A DNA stretch of 64,000 nucleotides from an uncultured Hyphomicrobiales bacterium. GTDB taxonomy: Bacteria > Pseudomonadota > Alphaproteobacteria > Rhizobiales > Devosiaceae. The stretch's first letter is position 1. Each line of letters begins with the position of its first letter. The stretch spans positions 372,001 to 436,000 of the forward strand of contig CAIKKY010000006.1 of assembly GCA_903828145.1 (NCBI GenBank). Direction: 5' to 3'. Both the position numbers and the translations under genes were made by a program. Positions 19,558 to 28,348 of this stretch are shown here, in pieces. The notes beneath the pieces are model-generated. The model was not told the DNA's origin and ran no database searches. It was given only the letters and a program-made list of their open reading frames with translations.

Positions 19558-19643
19558 TACCCACTATTCAGTATTTATTCTTATCTATACATCTAAATGA
19601 GCGGTGAGGGCTCGCAGTAATACAATCTATCTTCGAGGTTTTG

Positions 19644-20441
19644 GTGTTGGGTACGGTCAGATCAGTTTCCCAATTCCGTAGGCCGGCTGACGTGCACGCA
19701 AGTCCAGCCCATGAAGCCGCTAAATACTTCGATCCGGTGGTCCTCAATGAGAGCGTGTCGATCTCGCTCAAGCACCGCTATGTGTATTTTGAAGTGCCCA
19801 AGGCTGCCTCGACATCGGTCAACGCAGTGCTGCATGAGCTGGAGCTGCGTGACCTGCCCGACCCCTATCGGGTGTCGACACACCCGCCCTCGGTCAGCTC
19901 ACCTTTCGTCAAGCCGTACCAGATCCCGCCCGCGCTGTTTCACGAGGTTCTGACCGGCCCCGGGTTTGTCCGGTTCAGCATTGTGCGCAATCCGTTCACG
20001 CGGACCCTGTCATCGTTTCTGGATAAGCTGTTTCTGGCTGACCGGAACGAGCGGGCCTTTTACCGCGATCAATTGGGTTTCGACAGTGACGGTCCCGTGG
20101 CGTTCAAGACGTTTCTCGAGCGGCTTGCCGTGACTCCGCCCGAGCAGATGAACAAGCACTGGCGACCACAGGTCATCCAGTCGTTTCACCGCTTTGTCGA
20201 TCTGGATTTTATCGGGCGCGCCGAAGACCTGAGCGCCGATCTCGCGACTATTGCCGCAAGGCTGGGCGTTGCGCTGGGTCCAGTCCCGGCAAACTCGCCC
20301 AACGCGACCGGCGCGGCCGATCGCCTCGCCGCCTATTATGACAGCGAGGCGGTCGCGATGGTGGCATCAGTCTACGCCGCCGACTTTGCGGCCTTCGGCT
20401 ATAGCCCGCACCTCGAGTTTCCCAGCCCCGGACCGCGCTAG
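19644..20441 (+). CDS. Sulfotransferase-family protein (Sulfotransfer_2-like)
   Basis: About 265 residues. VPKAASTSVN resembles the 5'-phosphosulfate loop and RFSIVRNPFTRTLSSF the 3'-phosphate site of PAPS-dependent carbohydrate sulfotransferases. GTG 19644 sits five bases after CGAGG; TTG 19641 and 19647 are alternatives. Bacterial members usually modify polysaccharides or are uncharacterised. The gene faces the polysaccharide operon and its stop TAG overlaps the opposite-strand stop of the large glycosyltransferase through a shared CTAG. The 84-base upstream region is AT-rich and is the likely promoter. A role in sulfating the polysaccharide made by the neighbouring operon is inference from position. 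Confidence 0.75.
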   Translation: MLGTVRSVSQFRRPADVHASPAHEAAKYFDPVVLNESVSISLKHRYVYFEVPKAASTSVNAVLHELELRDLPDPYRVSTHPPSVSSPFVKPYQIPPALFHEVLTGPGFVRFSIVRNPFTRTLSSFLDKLFLADRNERAFYRDQLGFDSDGPVAFKTFLERLAVTPPEQMNKHWRPQVIQSFHRFVDLDFIGRAEDLSADLATIAARLGVALGPVPANSPNATGAADRLAAYYDSEAVAMVASVYAADFAAFGYSPHLEFPSPGPR

Positions 20442-22318
20442 TCCGACAGGGCAACTATGGTCTGCTCCATTGCCTCAAACGACCGCTCCCAGCGCCATTG
20501 CGTGGCGGTGTCATAGCCTGAGGCCACGAGCCGCGCCCGGAGGTCTGCATCGTCGATCAAGGACTGCACATGTGCCCGCACGCCCGCGATATCGCCCATC
20601 GGGGCGACAAGCCCGTTGCTGCCATGCACGATAAATTCGTCGCTCCCGGTCACCTCGGTCACGACAACCGCGGCGCCGCAGGCCATGGCCTCAAGCGGCG
20701 GGCCGAAAAAGCCCTCAACCCGGCTCATTTTCAAAAAGATGTCGCAGCTGCGATAGATTGCGCCCATCTCGGCCATCGGCACCCGTTCAAAGAACCGGTC
20801 GATTTTCCAATCCGGCGGCGGTGCCCCGGCGCTTGATACCAGCCAGATTTCGCAATCCAGCCCGGCGACGGCGGCATAGGCATCGGCCACACCCTTGAAG
20901 GGAATGACAATCGGCCCCTCAATCAGCACGCGCAGTTTCTTGCCGCGCTTCACGAGCGGTTTGATCTCGGCGTTGAACAGCGCCGGATCAACACCATTCG
21001 GCGCATAGTCGCTCATCCGCCCGAAATTGCCGCGCAGCCAGGTGATGATCCAGCGCGCCTCGGTTATTACCCGATCGAACGGCAGCTGATAGGTTGTGGC
21101 GATGATGTCCTTCGTCGGCTTGTCATCCACGAAGCGCGTCTCGTCGGATTGGACAAAATAGAGTTTCCGCCGCGCTGTGCTGTTCGCCACATCGATGGCC
21201 GTCTGCCAGCCGGTGGCCACCAGAATATCGGCGCGATCGAGGACATTGCGGCTCGCCGGCAGGACGCGAACCGTGTTGCGGTGCGGATACCAGTCGAGCG
21301 CCACCGTCGGGTCCGGTGCAGCTATGGCAACATCATAGCCCAGGTCGGCCAGCGCATTGGCGTGGCGCAGCACAACATAGATTCCGCCGGATAGACCGAG
21401 GCCTGGCAGCAAGAATACAATGCTGCGTGGCGTCGGACCGCGCGTAAAATAGGTCTGCTTCATCAACGCCAGGAAATGCGCGTCGCGCTCCTTGAAGCGG
21501 GCCTCATTGTTCTCGCCGTGAATGCGAATGCGCGACAACGGCATGTTTACCCGCCGAAACACGCAGCCCATGTAGCAGAGCCGGAGCCAAAGCTCATGGT
21601 CTTCGCGGTATTCCATGTGCCGCTTCAGCATGCCGCAGCGCTGCAACGCGCTCTTTCGGACCGCCGCCGCACTGTTGGCGATGGGGTTGACCTTCGCCAC
21701 GAGGTCAAACGTGACCGGCGACGGCACGACGAGGTGGGACTTTTTGGGGTTGTCGACAAACCACAGGTGATAGCCGGAATAAACGACATTCACGTCCGGT
21801 TCTGCAAAGGCCTTGAGTGTCTCGGTAATACGGCCCGGCAGGCAGGTGTCGTCGCTGTCGATCAGGAAGATGAAATCGCCCTTGGCCTCAGCAATGCCGA
21901 TGTTGCGGCCCCATACGGCGTTGCCGCTCTGGGTGGGCAATTCGATGACGCGAAGCCGGGCATCGTCCTTGGCCAGTTGGCGGGCGACCCGTCTCGTTCC
22001 CTCGGGCGACCCATCGAGCACGAGGATGACTTCGGTCCGGGGATAGTCCTGCTCCCAGATCGATTTCACGCAGTCGATCAGCATGTCTTCGCGGTCATAG
22101 ACAGGCACGACAAAGGTCACCTGCGGCCCGGTCAGGGGGTCACTGATCTGTTTGACCTCGGCAGACTCGTGTTTGGGCACGAGGTGCGTCACTTGGTAAA
22201 ACCGGGTCTTGAAATGAAACTGAAACCGCGTCGCCAGAAATTGCAGCGTGATGCGGATTGCGCTCATCAGACCCTGGTCGCGCAGGCGTTGCTTAAACTT
22301 TTCAAGGAGTGCGAGCAT
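20438..22318 (-). CDS. Two-domain glycosyltransferase (GT2 + GT4-like)
   Basis: A 626-residue cytosolic enzyme. Residues about 70-300 form a GT2 domain (VTFVVPVYDREDMLIDCV; nucleotide-sugar DSDDT near 160) and about 300-620 a GT-B domain of the GT4 type (FLLPGLGLSGGIYVVL at its start; FGPPLEAMACGAAVVVTEVTGSDE, the family E-x7-E-like donor site, near the end). Such fusions add two successive sugars to a growing glycan. It is the last gene of the minus-strand polysaccharide operon, 29 bases after wzt, with ATG 22318. Confidence 0.85.
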   Translation of the reverse strand: MLALLEKFKQRLRDQGLMSAIRITLQFLATRFQFHFKTRFYQVTHLVPKHESAEVKQISDPLTGPQVTFVVPVYDREDMLIDCVKSIWEQDYPRTEVILVLDGSPEGTRRVARQLAKDDARLRVIELPTQSGNAVWGRNIGIAEAKGDFIFLIDSDDTCLPGRITETLKAFAEPDVNVVYSGYHLWFVDNPKKSHLVVPSPVTFDLVAKVNPIANSAAAVRKSALQRCGMLKRHMEYREDHELWLRLCYMGCVFRRVNMPLSRIRIHGENNEARFKERDAHFLALMKQTYFTRGPTPRSIVFLLPGLGLSGGIYVVLRHANALADLGYDVAIAAPDPTVALDWYPHRNTVRVLPASRNVLDRADILVATGWQTAIDVANSTARRKLYFVQSDETRFVDDKPTKDIIATTYQLPFDRVITEARWIITWLRGNFGRMSDYAPNGVDPALFNAEIKPLVKRGKKLRVLIEGPIVIPFKGVADAYAAVAGLDCEIWLVSSAGAPPPDWKIDRFFERVPMAEMGAIYRSCDIFLKMSRVEGFFGPPLEAMACGAAVVVTEVTGSDEFIVHGSNGLVAPMGDIAGVRAHVQSLIDDADLRARLVASGYDTATQWRWERSFEAMEQTIVALSD

Positions 22319-22347
22319 GGGGGAATCTAATCGCTGAAGGGAGGGGG

Positions 22348-23067
22348 TCAGGGGAGGTCGTCGATGGAGTCACTGAAGCGCGTCACGTGGCCCTGCTCAA
22401 GATGCAGCCAGCGGTTGCAGGTCTCCCGCAGCAGGGCGTGGTTATGCGAGGCCAGTACAATTATACCCGCCCGCCCGGCAAATTCTGTCATCCGCTTGCT
22501 GGCTTTGCTCTGAAATCCAGCATCACCGGCCCCGATCCATTCGTCCATGATCAGGATTTCCGGGTCGAGTGAGGTGGCAATCGCGAAGGCCAGCCGCGCC
22601 GCCATGCCCTGGCTGTAGGTCCGTACCGGCATGTCGATGAAATCGCCCAATTCGGAAAAGGCGATAATCGACTCGGCACGGCGGTTGATTTCGACCTGCG
22701 ACCAGCCATTGATCAGGCCGCGGATCACGATGTTCCGCCGTCCTGTCGCCTCTGGCCGGAACCCCAGGTTGATATCAAACAGCGCGTCCACTGCGCCATC
22801 GGCCGTCACCGTGCCGCGCGTCGGCGCGTAAATCCCCGCCAGCACCTTCAGGAGCGTGGTCTTGCCCGAGCCGTTCGGCCCGGTGACTGCCAGCCGGTCG
22901 CCGGGGGCGAGCGCAAAACTAACCCCATCGAGCGCCGTGACCAGCGTCTCGCGGCCCCGGCGGGTCACGGTGCCCCCGGTCTTCTGGTTGCCCGCCGGTG
23001 CGCGCAGCGTCAGCCGCTCACGCACCCGGTACACCAGACCGACATCATTGACGGAGAGCCGGGTCAT
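22348..23067 (-). CDS. wzt: Polysaccharide ABC exporter, ATP-binding protein
   Basis: A 239-residue ATPase of the Wzt/TagH group: Walker A GPNGSGKTT at 63-71, signature region TYSQGMAARLAFAIA, Walker B ILIMDEWIGAGD. It drives export of lipid-linked polysaccharide through its partner permease. It lacks the extra C-terminal carbohydrate-binding domain of long Wzt proteins such as that of E. coli O9a, so export is probably not tied to recognition of a modified chain end. Its start overlaps the permease stop (ATGA). Confidence 0.88.
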   Translation of the reverse strand: MTRLSVNDVGLVYRVRERLTLRAPAGNQKTGGTVTRRGRETLVTALDGVSFALAPGDRLAVTGPNGSGKTTLLKVLAGIYAPTRGTVTADGAVDALFDINLGFRPEATGRRNIVIRGLINGWSQVEINRRAESIIAFSELGDFIDMPVRTYSQGMAARLAFAIATSLDPEILIMDEWIGAGDAGFQSKASKRMTEFAGRAGIIVLASHNHALLRETCNRWLHLEQGHVTRFSDSIDDLP

Positions 23068-23861
23068 GGGATCATCAGCGCCAGCCTGCGCTTGTTACGG
23101 CCGATGAGGACCAGCGCCAGCGCCCAGATGGCAATCCCGCCCCCAGCGCACCAGCCCATCATCGACAGGGGTACGCTGCCCGAAACGATCGGCTCGCGCA
23201 CAATGGCAATCAGATAGGTGAAGGGATTGAAGTGATACAAAGCCGCCTGGATCGGGTCATTGCCCGAAAACATCCAGAACACGGGCGTGATGAACATTGC
23301 GATCCGCATGAGGTTTGAGACGATGAACTGACTGTCCGGGAAGACCGCGCCCAGAAAGGCAAAAACACAGACGATGGCGGGCGAGACGAGCACAATGAAA
23401 AAGAGGCCCGCCGCCGACCAGCCCCAGGCTGGCGTAACGCTCACCCCCGCAACCCACAAAATGACCACGCAACCGATGAGCGAATAGCCCGAGCGGATCA
23501 GGCTCTGGAGTGTAAGGCGCAAAATATACACGGTGACCGGCAGAGTTGTGCCGCGGATCAGGCCGCCCTCGCGCTCAAACAGTGTGACCGCCGGGGTGAT
23601 GATCTCGTTGATATAGGTCCAGACCAACAACCCCACCGCAATATAGATCGCGTGGAGAGCGCGGTCGTCCGAGGGTGAAAACACGAAGATGAACGTGCCC
23701 GCGAACAGAAAATAGTTCACCACAAGCCAGAGCGGCCCGAGCGTGGTGCGCCGATGCTGATCGAGCACATCTTCGGTCGCAAGCGTCACCCACAGCCGGT
23801 AGCGCCTGAGCCCGTCGAGGATATCGCTGAGTGCCAGCCTGATCGCGGCCCCTGTGCTCAT
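23064..23861 (-). CDS. wzm: Polysaccharide ABC exporter, permease
   Basis: A 265-residue ABC-2-type permease with about six membrane helices after an amphipathic N-terminus (RYRLWVTLATEDVLDQHRRT, GPLWLVVNYFLF), typical of Wzm/TagG. With Wzt it moves undecaprenyl-linked polysaccharide across the inner membrane. It overlaps rfbC upstream and wzt downstream by four bases each. Confidence 0.88.
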   Translation of the reverse strand: MSTGAAIRLALSDILDGLRRYRLWVTLATEDVLDQHRRTTLGPLWLVVNYFLFAGTFIFVFSPSDDRALHAIYIAVGLLVWTYINEIITPAVTLFEREGGLIRGTTLPVTVYILRLTLQSLIRSGYSLIGCVVILWVAGVSVTPAWGWSAAGLFFIVLVSPAIVCVFAFLGAVFPDSQFIVSNLMRIAMFITPVFWMFSGNDPIQAALYHFNPFTYLIAIVREPIVSGSVPLSMMGWCAGGGIAIWALALVLIGRNKRRLALMIP

Positions 23862-24406
23862 CGCATCGGCTCCGCATCGGTAAACAGCGGGGCGACCTGG
23901 TCCTTGTCCGAGACAAGCGCGCGGCCCGAGATCGGCCAGGGCAAGGCGAGTGTCGGGTCATTCCAGCGGATGGCGCGTTCGCTCGCCGCCGACCACAGCG
24001 CTGTGGTCTTATACAGCACCACCGTCTCATCGCTGAGCGCAACAAAGCCGTGGGCAAAACCCTCGGGAATCCAGAACTGGCGGCGATTGTCGGCGCTCAA
24101 TTCCAGCCCGGCCCACTGCCCATAGGTTGGGGAGCCCGCGCGAATATCCACCGCCACATCCCAGATCGCTCCGGCGAGCACGCGCACCAGCTTGCCCTGC
24201 GCATAGGGCGCCAGTTGATAATGGAGGCCGCGCACTACGCCCTTTTGGCTTAGCGATTGATTATCCTGCACGAACTGCTGCGTGCGCCCGGTCGCCGCCT
24301 GAAAGGCCGGGGCATTGAAGCTCTCGAAAAAATGTCCCCGCGTGTCAGCAAACACCCTGGGGGTAAACACAAACAGGCCGTCGAGGCCAAAGGCTTCGGC
24401 CTCCAT
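23858..24406 (-). CDS. rfbC: dTDP-4-dehydrorhamnose 3,5-epimerase
   Basis: A 182-residue cupin enzyme, the third step in dTDP-L-rhamnose synthesis. Family marks: GHFFESFN near 23, VRGLHYQ with the catalytic His near residue 63, RVLAGAIWDVAVDIR and FWIPEGFAHGF. Length matches the family. Its ATG overlaps the stop of rfbA by one base (TAATG). Confidence 0.93.
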   Translation of the reverse strand: MEAEAFGLDGLFVFTPRVFADTRGHFFESFNAPAFQAATGRTQQFVQDNQSLSQKGVVRGLHYQLAPYAQGKLVRVLAGAIWDVAVDIRAGSPTYGQWAGLELSADNRRQFWIPEGFAHGFVALSDETVVLYKTTALWSAASERAIRWNDPTLALPWPISGRALVSDKDQVAPLFTDAEPMR

Positions 24407-25290
24407 TACATCCGCCCTTCGCCAATGAGGCTTTCGAGATAGAGCCCATAACCGCTTTTCTTGAGCGGCGCCGCGAGCGCGAGGAGATCAGCGTCCGAAA
24501 TCCAGCCCATGCGCCAGGCCACTTCTTCGGGGCAGGCCACCTTGAAGCCCTGACGCTTTTCGAGCGTCGCAATGAACTGGCCGGCCTCGAGCAGGCTGTC
24601 ATGCGTGCCAGTATCGAGCCATGCATAGCCCCGACCCATGGTTTCGACACTCAGGCTGTTCGCGTTGAGATAGAGCCGATTAAGATCGGTGATTTCCAGT
24701 TCGCCGCGCGCTGAAGGCTTCAGCCCGCGCGCCCGCTCGACCACCGTATTGTCGTAGAAATAGAGCCCCGTCACCGCATAGTTGGATTTTGGCACGAGCG
24801 GTTTTTCCTCGATCGATACCGCGCGCCCCGCGCCATCAAACTCGACCACGCCGTACCGGTGTGGGTCCTGCACATGGTAGGCGAACACCGTTGCGCCGCT
24901 GGTCCGGGCATTGGCCGACGCAAGGAGCCGGGTGAGGTCATGCCCGAAAAAGATATTGTCTCCCAAAACCAGCGCCGAGGACGAATTGCCCAGGAAATCT
25001 GCGCCGAGCACGAAGGCCTGCGCCAGCCCATCCGGGCTCGGCTGCACGATATAGCTGAACTGCATGCCCCAGCGCGCGCCATCGCCCAACAGCGCCTCAA
25101 AGCGCGGGCAATCCTCGGGGGTCGAGATGATCAGCACGTCGCGGATTCCCGCATGCATCAGCGTGGTCAGCGGGTAATAGATCATCGGCTTGTCGTAGAT
25201 CGGGATCAGCTGCTTTGATACCGCCAGCGTTGCCGGGTGGAGGCGCGTACCCGCGCCGCCCGCCAGAATAATGCCTTTGCGCGCGCTCAT
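24406..25290 (-). CDS. rfbA: Glucose-1-phosphate thymidylyltransferase
   Basis: A 294-residue nucleotidyltransferase that makes dTDP-glucose from dTTP and glucose 1-phosphate, the entry step to dTDP-L-rhamnose. The N-terminal signature [16 protein letters not shown], the KPMIYYPL segment and [20 protein letters not shown] are visible. It overlaps rfbD at its start and rfbC at its end. Feedback inhibition by dTDP-rhamnose is known for the family. Confidence 0.94.
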   Translation of the reverse strand: MSARKGIILAGGAGTRLHPATLAVSKQLIPIYDKPMIYYPLTTLMHAGIRDVLIISTPEDCPRFEALLGDGARWGMQFSYIVQPSPDGLAQAFVLGADFLGNSSSALVLGDNIFFGHDLTRLLASANARTSGATVFAYHVQDPHRYGVVEFDGAGRAVSIEEKPLVPKSNYAVTGLYFYDNTVVERARGLKPSARGELEITDLNRLYLNANSLSVETMGRGYAWLDTGTHDSLLEAGQFIATLEKRQGFKVACPEEVAWRMGWISDADLLALAAPLKKSGYGLYLESLIGEGRM

Positions 25291-26177
25291 GCTGCCAGTC
25301 CTCTCAGCGCCGACTCAACCGTGGCGCTCACATCCACCGACCAGTGGGGCAGGGCGATGCCGAGGGCTGATACCATTTTACCCGTGGCCAGGCGGGAGTT
25401 TTTCGGCCGCTTTGCTGCGGTTTCAAACCGCGATGATGGCACCGGCTCGATGCTGCGGCACTGCAGCTTGGCGCCCGAGAGCCGCGCCAGCGCCAGCACC
25501 TTTTCGGCATAGCCGTGCCAACTGGTCTCGCCCGAGGCGGTAAGGTGATAGACCCCGCTCTCGAGCGGACGATCGTCCTCGTGCCGCGCGACGGCGGCCC
25601 AGGTGACCCGCGCAATAAGGTCGGCGCTGGTCGGCGCACCGATCTGGTCGTCAATCACGCTCAGGGTATCGCGCGTCTTGGCGAGCGCCAGGATTTTCGC
25701 GGCGAAATTATTCCCCCCCGGCGCATGGACCCAACTCGTCCTGAAAATCAGATGTCGACCGCCGGCCTCGGCGACGCGCCGTTCACCCAAGAGCTTGCTG
25801 AGCCCATAGACGCTGAGCGGTGCTGGCGTATCGGTCTCGACATAGGGGCCGGGCTTTGTGCCGTCGAACACGTAATCGGTCGAATAGTGCACAAACAGCG
25901 CGTTGATCGCCGCTGCAGCTTCCGCCATGCGCGCCGGGGCTTCGGCGTTGATCGCCATCGCGAGGTCCGGCTCGGATTCGGCCTTGTCGACGGCCGTATA
26001 GGCGGCCGCGTTGATGATCACGGCCGGCCGTTCCGCCAGCACCAGCGCCGCTATGGCTGCCGGCGTGGTGAAATCGGCCCCGGCCCGGCCAAGGGTTGTG
26101 ATCTCGCCGCGCCGCGCCGCATCACCCTGCAGCGCTCGCCCGACCTGTCCATCGCGCCCGAAAATCAGGATTTTCAT
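25287..26177 (-). CDS. rfbD: dTDP-4-dehydrorhamnose reductase
   Basis: A 296-residue NAD(P)H-dependent extended SDR that makes dTDP-L-rhamnose in the last step. [16 protein letters not shown] is the nucleotide-binding start, STDYVFDG and YGLSKLLGE carry the catalytic Thr/Tyr-x3-Lys. I start at ATG 26177, which overlaps the rfbB stop, in place of the longer frame to 26198. Confidence 0.93.
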   Translation of the reverse strand: MKILIFGRDGQVGRALQGDAARRGEITTLGRAGADFTTPAAIAALVLAERPAVIINAAAYTAVDKAESEPDLAMAINAEAPARMAEAAAAINALFVHYSTDYVFDGTKPGPYVETDTPAPLSVYGLSKLLGERRVAEAGGRHLIFRTSWVHAPGGNNFAAKILALAKTRDTLSVIDDQIGAPTSADLIARVTWAAVARHEDDRPLESGVYHLTASGETSWHGYAEKVLALARLSGAKLQCRSIEPVPSSRFETAAKRPKNSRLATGKMVSALGIALPHWSVDVSATVESALRGLAA

Positions 26178-27232
26178 GCGTATTGACGCCTGACCCAATC
26201 GCGATAGGCACCGCTGGTGATCGTCTCGACCCAGGCCTCATTGGCCAGATACCAGTCTACCGTCTGCCTAAGCCCGGTCTCGAGCGACATTGCGGGTTTC
26301 CACCCCAGGTCGCGCCCGATCCGGTCGGCATTGATCGCGTAACGCCGGTCGTGTCCCGGCCGGTCCGTAACGAAGCGGATCTGCTCGGCATAGCGCCGCC
26401 CATCGGCGCGTGGCCGCCGCGCATCGAGCTGGGCGCACAACTGCTGCACCAGCGCGATGTTTTCCATCTGGTTGTTGCCACCAATCGTATAGGTGCTGCC
26501 CGGCGCACCGCGCCCGAGCACGGTTCGGATCGCGCTGCAATGATCCCCGACATAAAGCCAGTCGCGCACCTGCCGCCCATCGCCATAAACCGGCAGCTCC
26601 TTGCCGCCCAGGGCCCTGTGGATGATCAGCGGCACCAGCTTTTCGGGAAACTGCAGTGGCCCGTAATTATTCGAGCAATTGGTGATGAGCGCCTTGAGCC
26701 CGTAGGTCTCGGCATAGGCGCGCACCATGTGATCCGATGCCGCCTTGCTGGCGGAATAGGGGCTGTTCGGCCGGTAGGGCGTCTCTTCGGTAAAGGCTGG
26801 CTCGTCTGGCTCCAGCGTCCCGAACACTTCATCGGTCGACACATGAAGAAAGCGGAAGGCCTCGCGCTCGGCCGGAGCCAGTGCCCCAATATGGCTGCGC
26901 ACCGCCTCCAGCAGCCGCAGCGTCGCCATCACATTGGTCTCGAAAAACGGCGCCGGGCCTGCAATCGACCGGTCGACATGCGATTCCGCTGCAAAGTTGA
27001 TCACGGCGCGAATGCCATGGGTCCGGAGCAGCGTTTCAACCAGCGGCTGATCCCCGATATTGCCCTCGACAAAGAGGTGCCGGGCATGGCCATCGAGCGG
27101 GCTGAGATTGCCGCGATTGCCGGCATAGGTCAGTGCATCGAGGTTGACCACGGGCTCATCGGTCGTCGCCACCCAGTCGAGAATGAAATTGGCACCGATG
27201 AAGCCTGCGCCGCCGGTCACGAGGATCGTCAA
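26174..27232 (-). CDS. rfbB: dTDP-glucose 4,6-dehydratase
   Basis: A 352-residue NAD+-dependent extended SDR converting dTDP-glucose to dTDP-4-keto-6-deoxyglucose. GGAGFIGANF binds NAD; STDEVFG and YSASKAASDH hold the catalytic triad. The start codon is TTG (27230-27232) with AAAGGG eight bases upstream; no in-frame ATG is available. It lies 53 bases after the GT2 gene and begins the four-gene overlapping rhamnose block rfbB-D-A-C. Confidence 0.93.
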   Translation of the reverse strand: MTILVTGGAGFIGANFILDWVATTDEPVVNLDALTYAGNRGNLSPLDGHARHLFVEGNIGDQPLVETLLRTHGIRAVINFAAESHVDRSIAGPAPFFETNVMATLRLLEAVRSHIGALAPAEREAFRFLHVSTDEVFGTLEPDEPAFTEETPYRPNSPYSASKAASDHMVRAYAETYGLKALITNCSNNYGPLQFPEKLVPLIIHRALGGKELPVYGDGRQVRDWLYVGDHCSAIRTVLGRGAPGSTYTIGGNNQMENIALVQQLCAQLDARRPRADGRRYAEQIRFVTDRPGHDRRYAINADRIGRDLGWKPAMSLETGLRQTVDWYLANEAWVETITSGAYRDWVRRQYA

Positions 27233-27285
27233 TTCAGCACCCTTTCCATCACGTCTCCACCTTCACCTGCACTCTGGTGCGGGCA

Positions 27286-28284
27286 TTAGAACTTGCCCAT
27301 CAGGGCCGCAAGATGCAACGAAAGCTGCCCACCGCTTGTCTGCCGATAGACGCCTGACCGTCTGAGGTCGAGCATGCGGCCGATGACACCCTTTTGGCGC
27401 GCCGCTGCAAACTGGTCGAGCTGCATCCGCGCCTCGGGGGTCAGCAGGTCGCGGCAGGCTGAAAGCGTGGCAATATTGCGCGCGTTCCAATCCGAAAACC
27501 GGCCGCCCCAGGCGGCACGGATCCGCGCCAGACGCGCCCGCCACCCCTGATTTGACCCCACGAGATTATCGCCATGCTGCCGATAGAGCACCGTTGGCTC
27601 TGGCGCATAGATAATCGCCCCCCCAGCGCCCGAAATCAGTTGATAGGCGAACCAGTCATGGCTGACAAACCCGGTGCGCAGCGCGCCGGCGCGCAGCAGC
27701 CCGTGCGCGGCGCGATTGAACACCATGGTATTGCCGCCCGCGATGGATTGCACCAGCGCATTGCCGAACCCCGGTTGCCGCTCAAACAGCGGCGACAGTC
27801 CGATTTCGCCTTCTGTTTCGTCAACGGTGCGGGTCCGCCCGCAATAGAGCGCCGGACGATCCCCGAAAGGCGCCAGTGCCGCAACGGCGCGGGCGAGCTT
27901 GTTCGTAGTCCAGACATCATCCTGATCGGCAAAACCGACATAGGCCGCATCGACTTCCGGACGGGTCAGGAGCGAGCGGAAATTTTCGGCAAAGCCCCGG
28001 CCCGGACCAGCAAAGAGAGTGAACTTCCCCTTGCGCCAGATCGTCGCCGCCTCGCTGAGGATCGATAGGGTCTGATCGGTCGACCCATCATCGGAAGCAA
28101 AAATGTCGATCGGCTGCCAGGTTTGTGCATCCAGGGTTTCAAGCTGGCGCGGCAGGAAGCGGGCCCCGTTCCGGGTGGCGAGGAGCAACGCCACGTGCCC
28201 CACCTCCGAACGGCCCTCATTGGATTTCACTTGCGGCGACATCACGTCTGGACCTGCGTTGCGTGCCTTTTTTTGCCCGGGCAC
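27286..28284 (-). CDS. GT2-family glycosyltransferase (rhamnosyltransferase-like)
   Basis: A GT-A fold glycosyltransferase of up to 332 residues with VALLLATRNGARFLPRQL, the nucleotide-binding ASDDGSTD, and the metal-site region FADQDDVW. The arrangement resembles WbbL-like rhamnosyltransferases, and it sits immediately before the dTDP-rhamnose genes, so L-rhamnose transfer is likely but unproven. Start is GTG 28284 or, less probably, ATG 28242. It is the first gene of the polysaccharide operon; a palindrome lies 17-32 bases upstream. Confidence 0.82.
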   Translation of the reverse strand: MPGQKKARNAGPDVMSPQVKSNEGRSEVGHVALLLATRNGARFLPRQLETLDAQTWQPIDIFASDDGSTDQTLSILSEAATIWRKGKFTLFAGPGRGFAENFRSLLTRPEVDAAYVGFADQDDVWTTNKLARAVAALAPFGDRPALYCGRTRTVDETEGEIGLSPLFERQPGFGNALVQSIAGGNTMVFNRAAHGLLRAGALRTGFVSHDWFAYQLISGAGGAIIYAPEPTVLYRQHGDNLVGSNQGWRARLARIRAAWGGRFSDWNARNIATLSACRDLLTPEARMQLDQFAAARQKGVIGRMLDLRRSGVYRQTSGGQLSLHLAALMGKF

Positions 28285-28300
28285 TTCAGCTTTGGGCTAA

Positions 28301-28316
28301 TACGGAAAATTCCGTA
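28301..28316. promoter_or_regulatory. Palindrome upstream of the polysaccharide operon
   Basis: TACGGAA and TTCCGTA form a perfect 7-base inverted repeat with a 2-base centre. It lies just upstream of the first glycosyltransferase gene and within the 64-base gap after the creatininase-family gene, so it is placed as an operator for the glycan operon. No regulator gene is adjacent. Function is inferred from symmetry and position only. Confidence 0.4.
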
Positions 28317-28348
28317 CAGGCAAGCGGCATCGGTCGCAAAGCGAGATA

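Noticed and set aside
17938-20441. Prophage remnant
   Set aside because: A single tail-like protein with no capsid, terminase, integrase or attachment repeats does not support a prophage.
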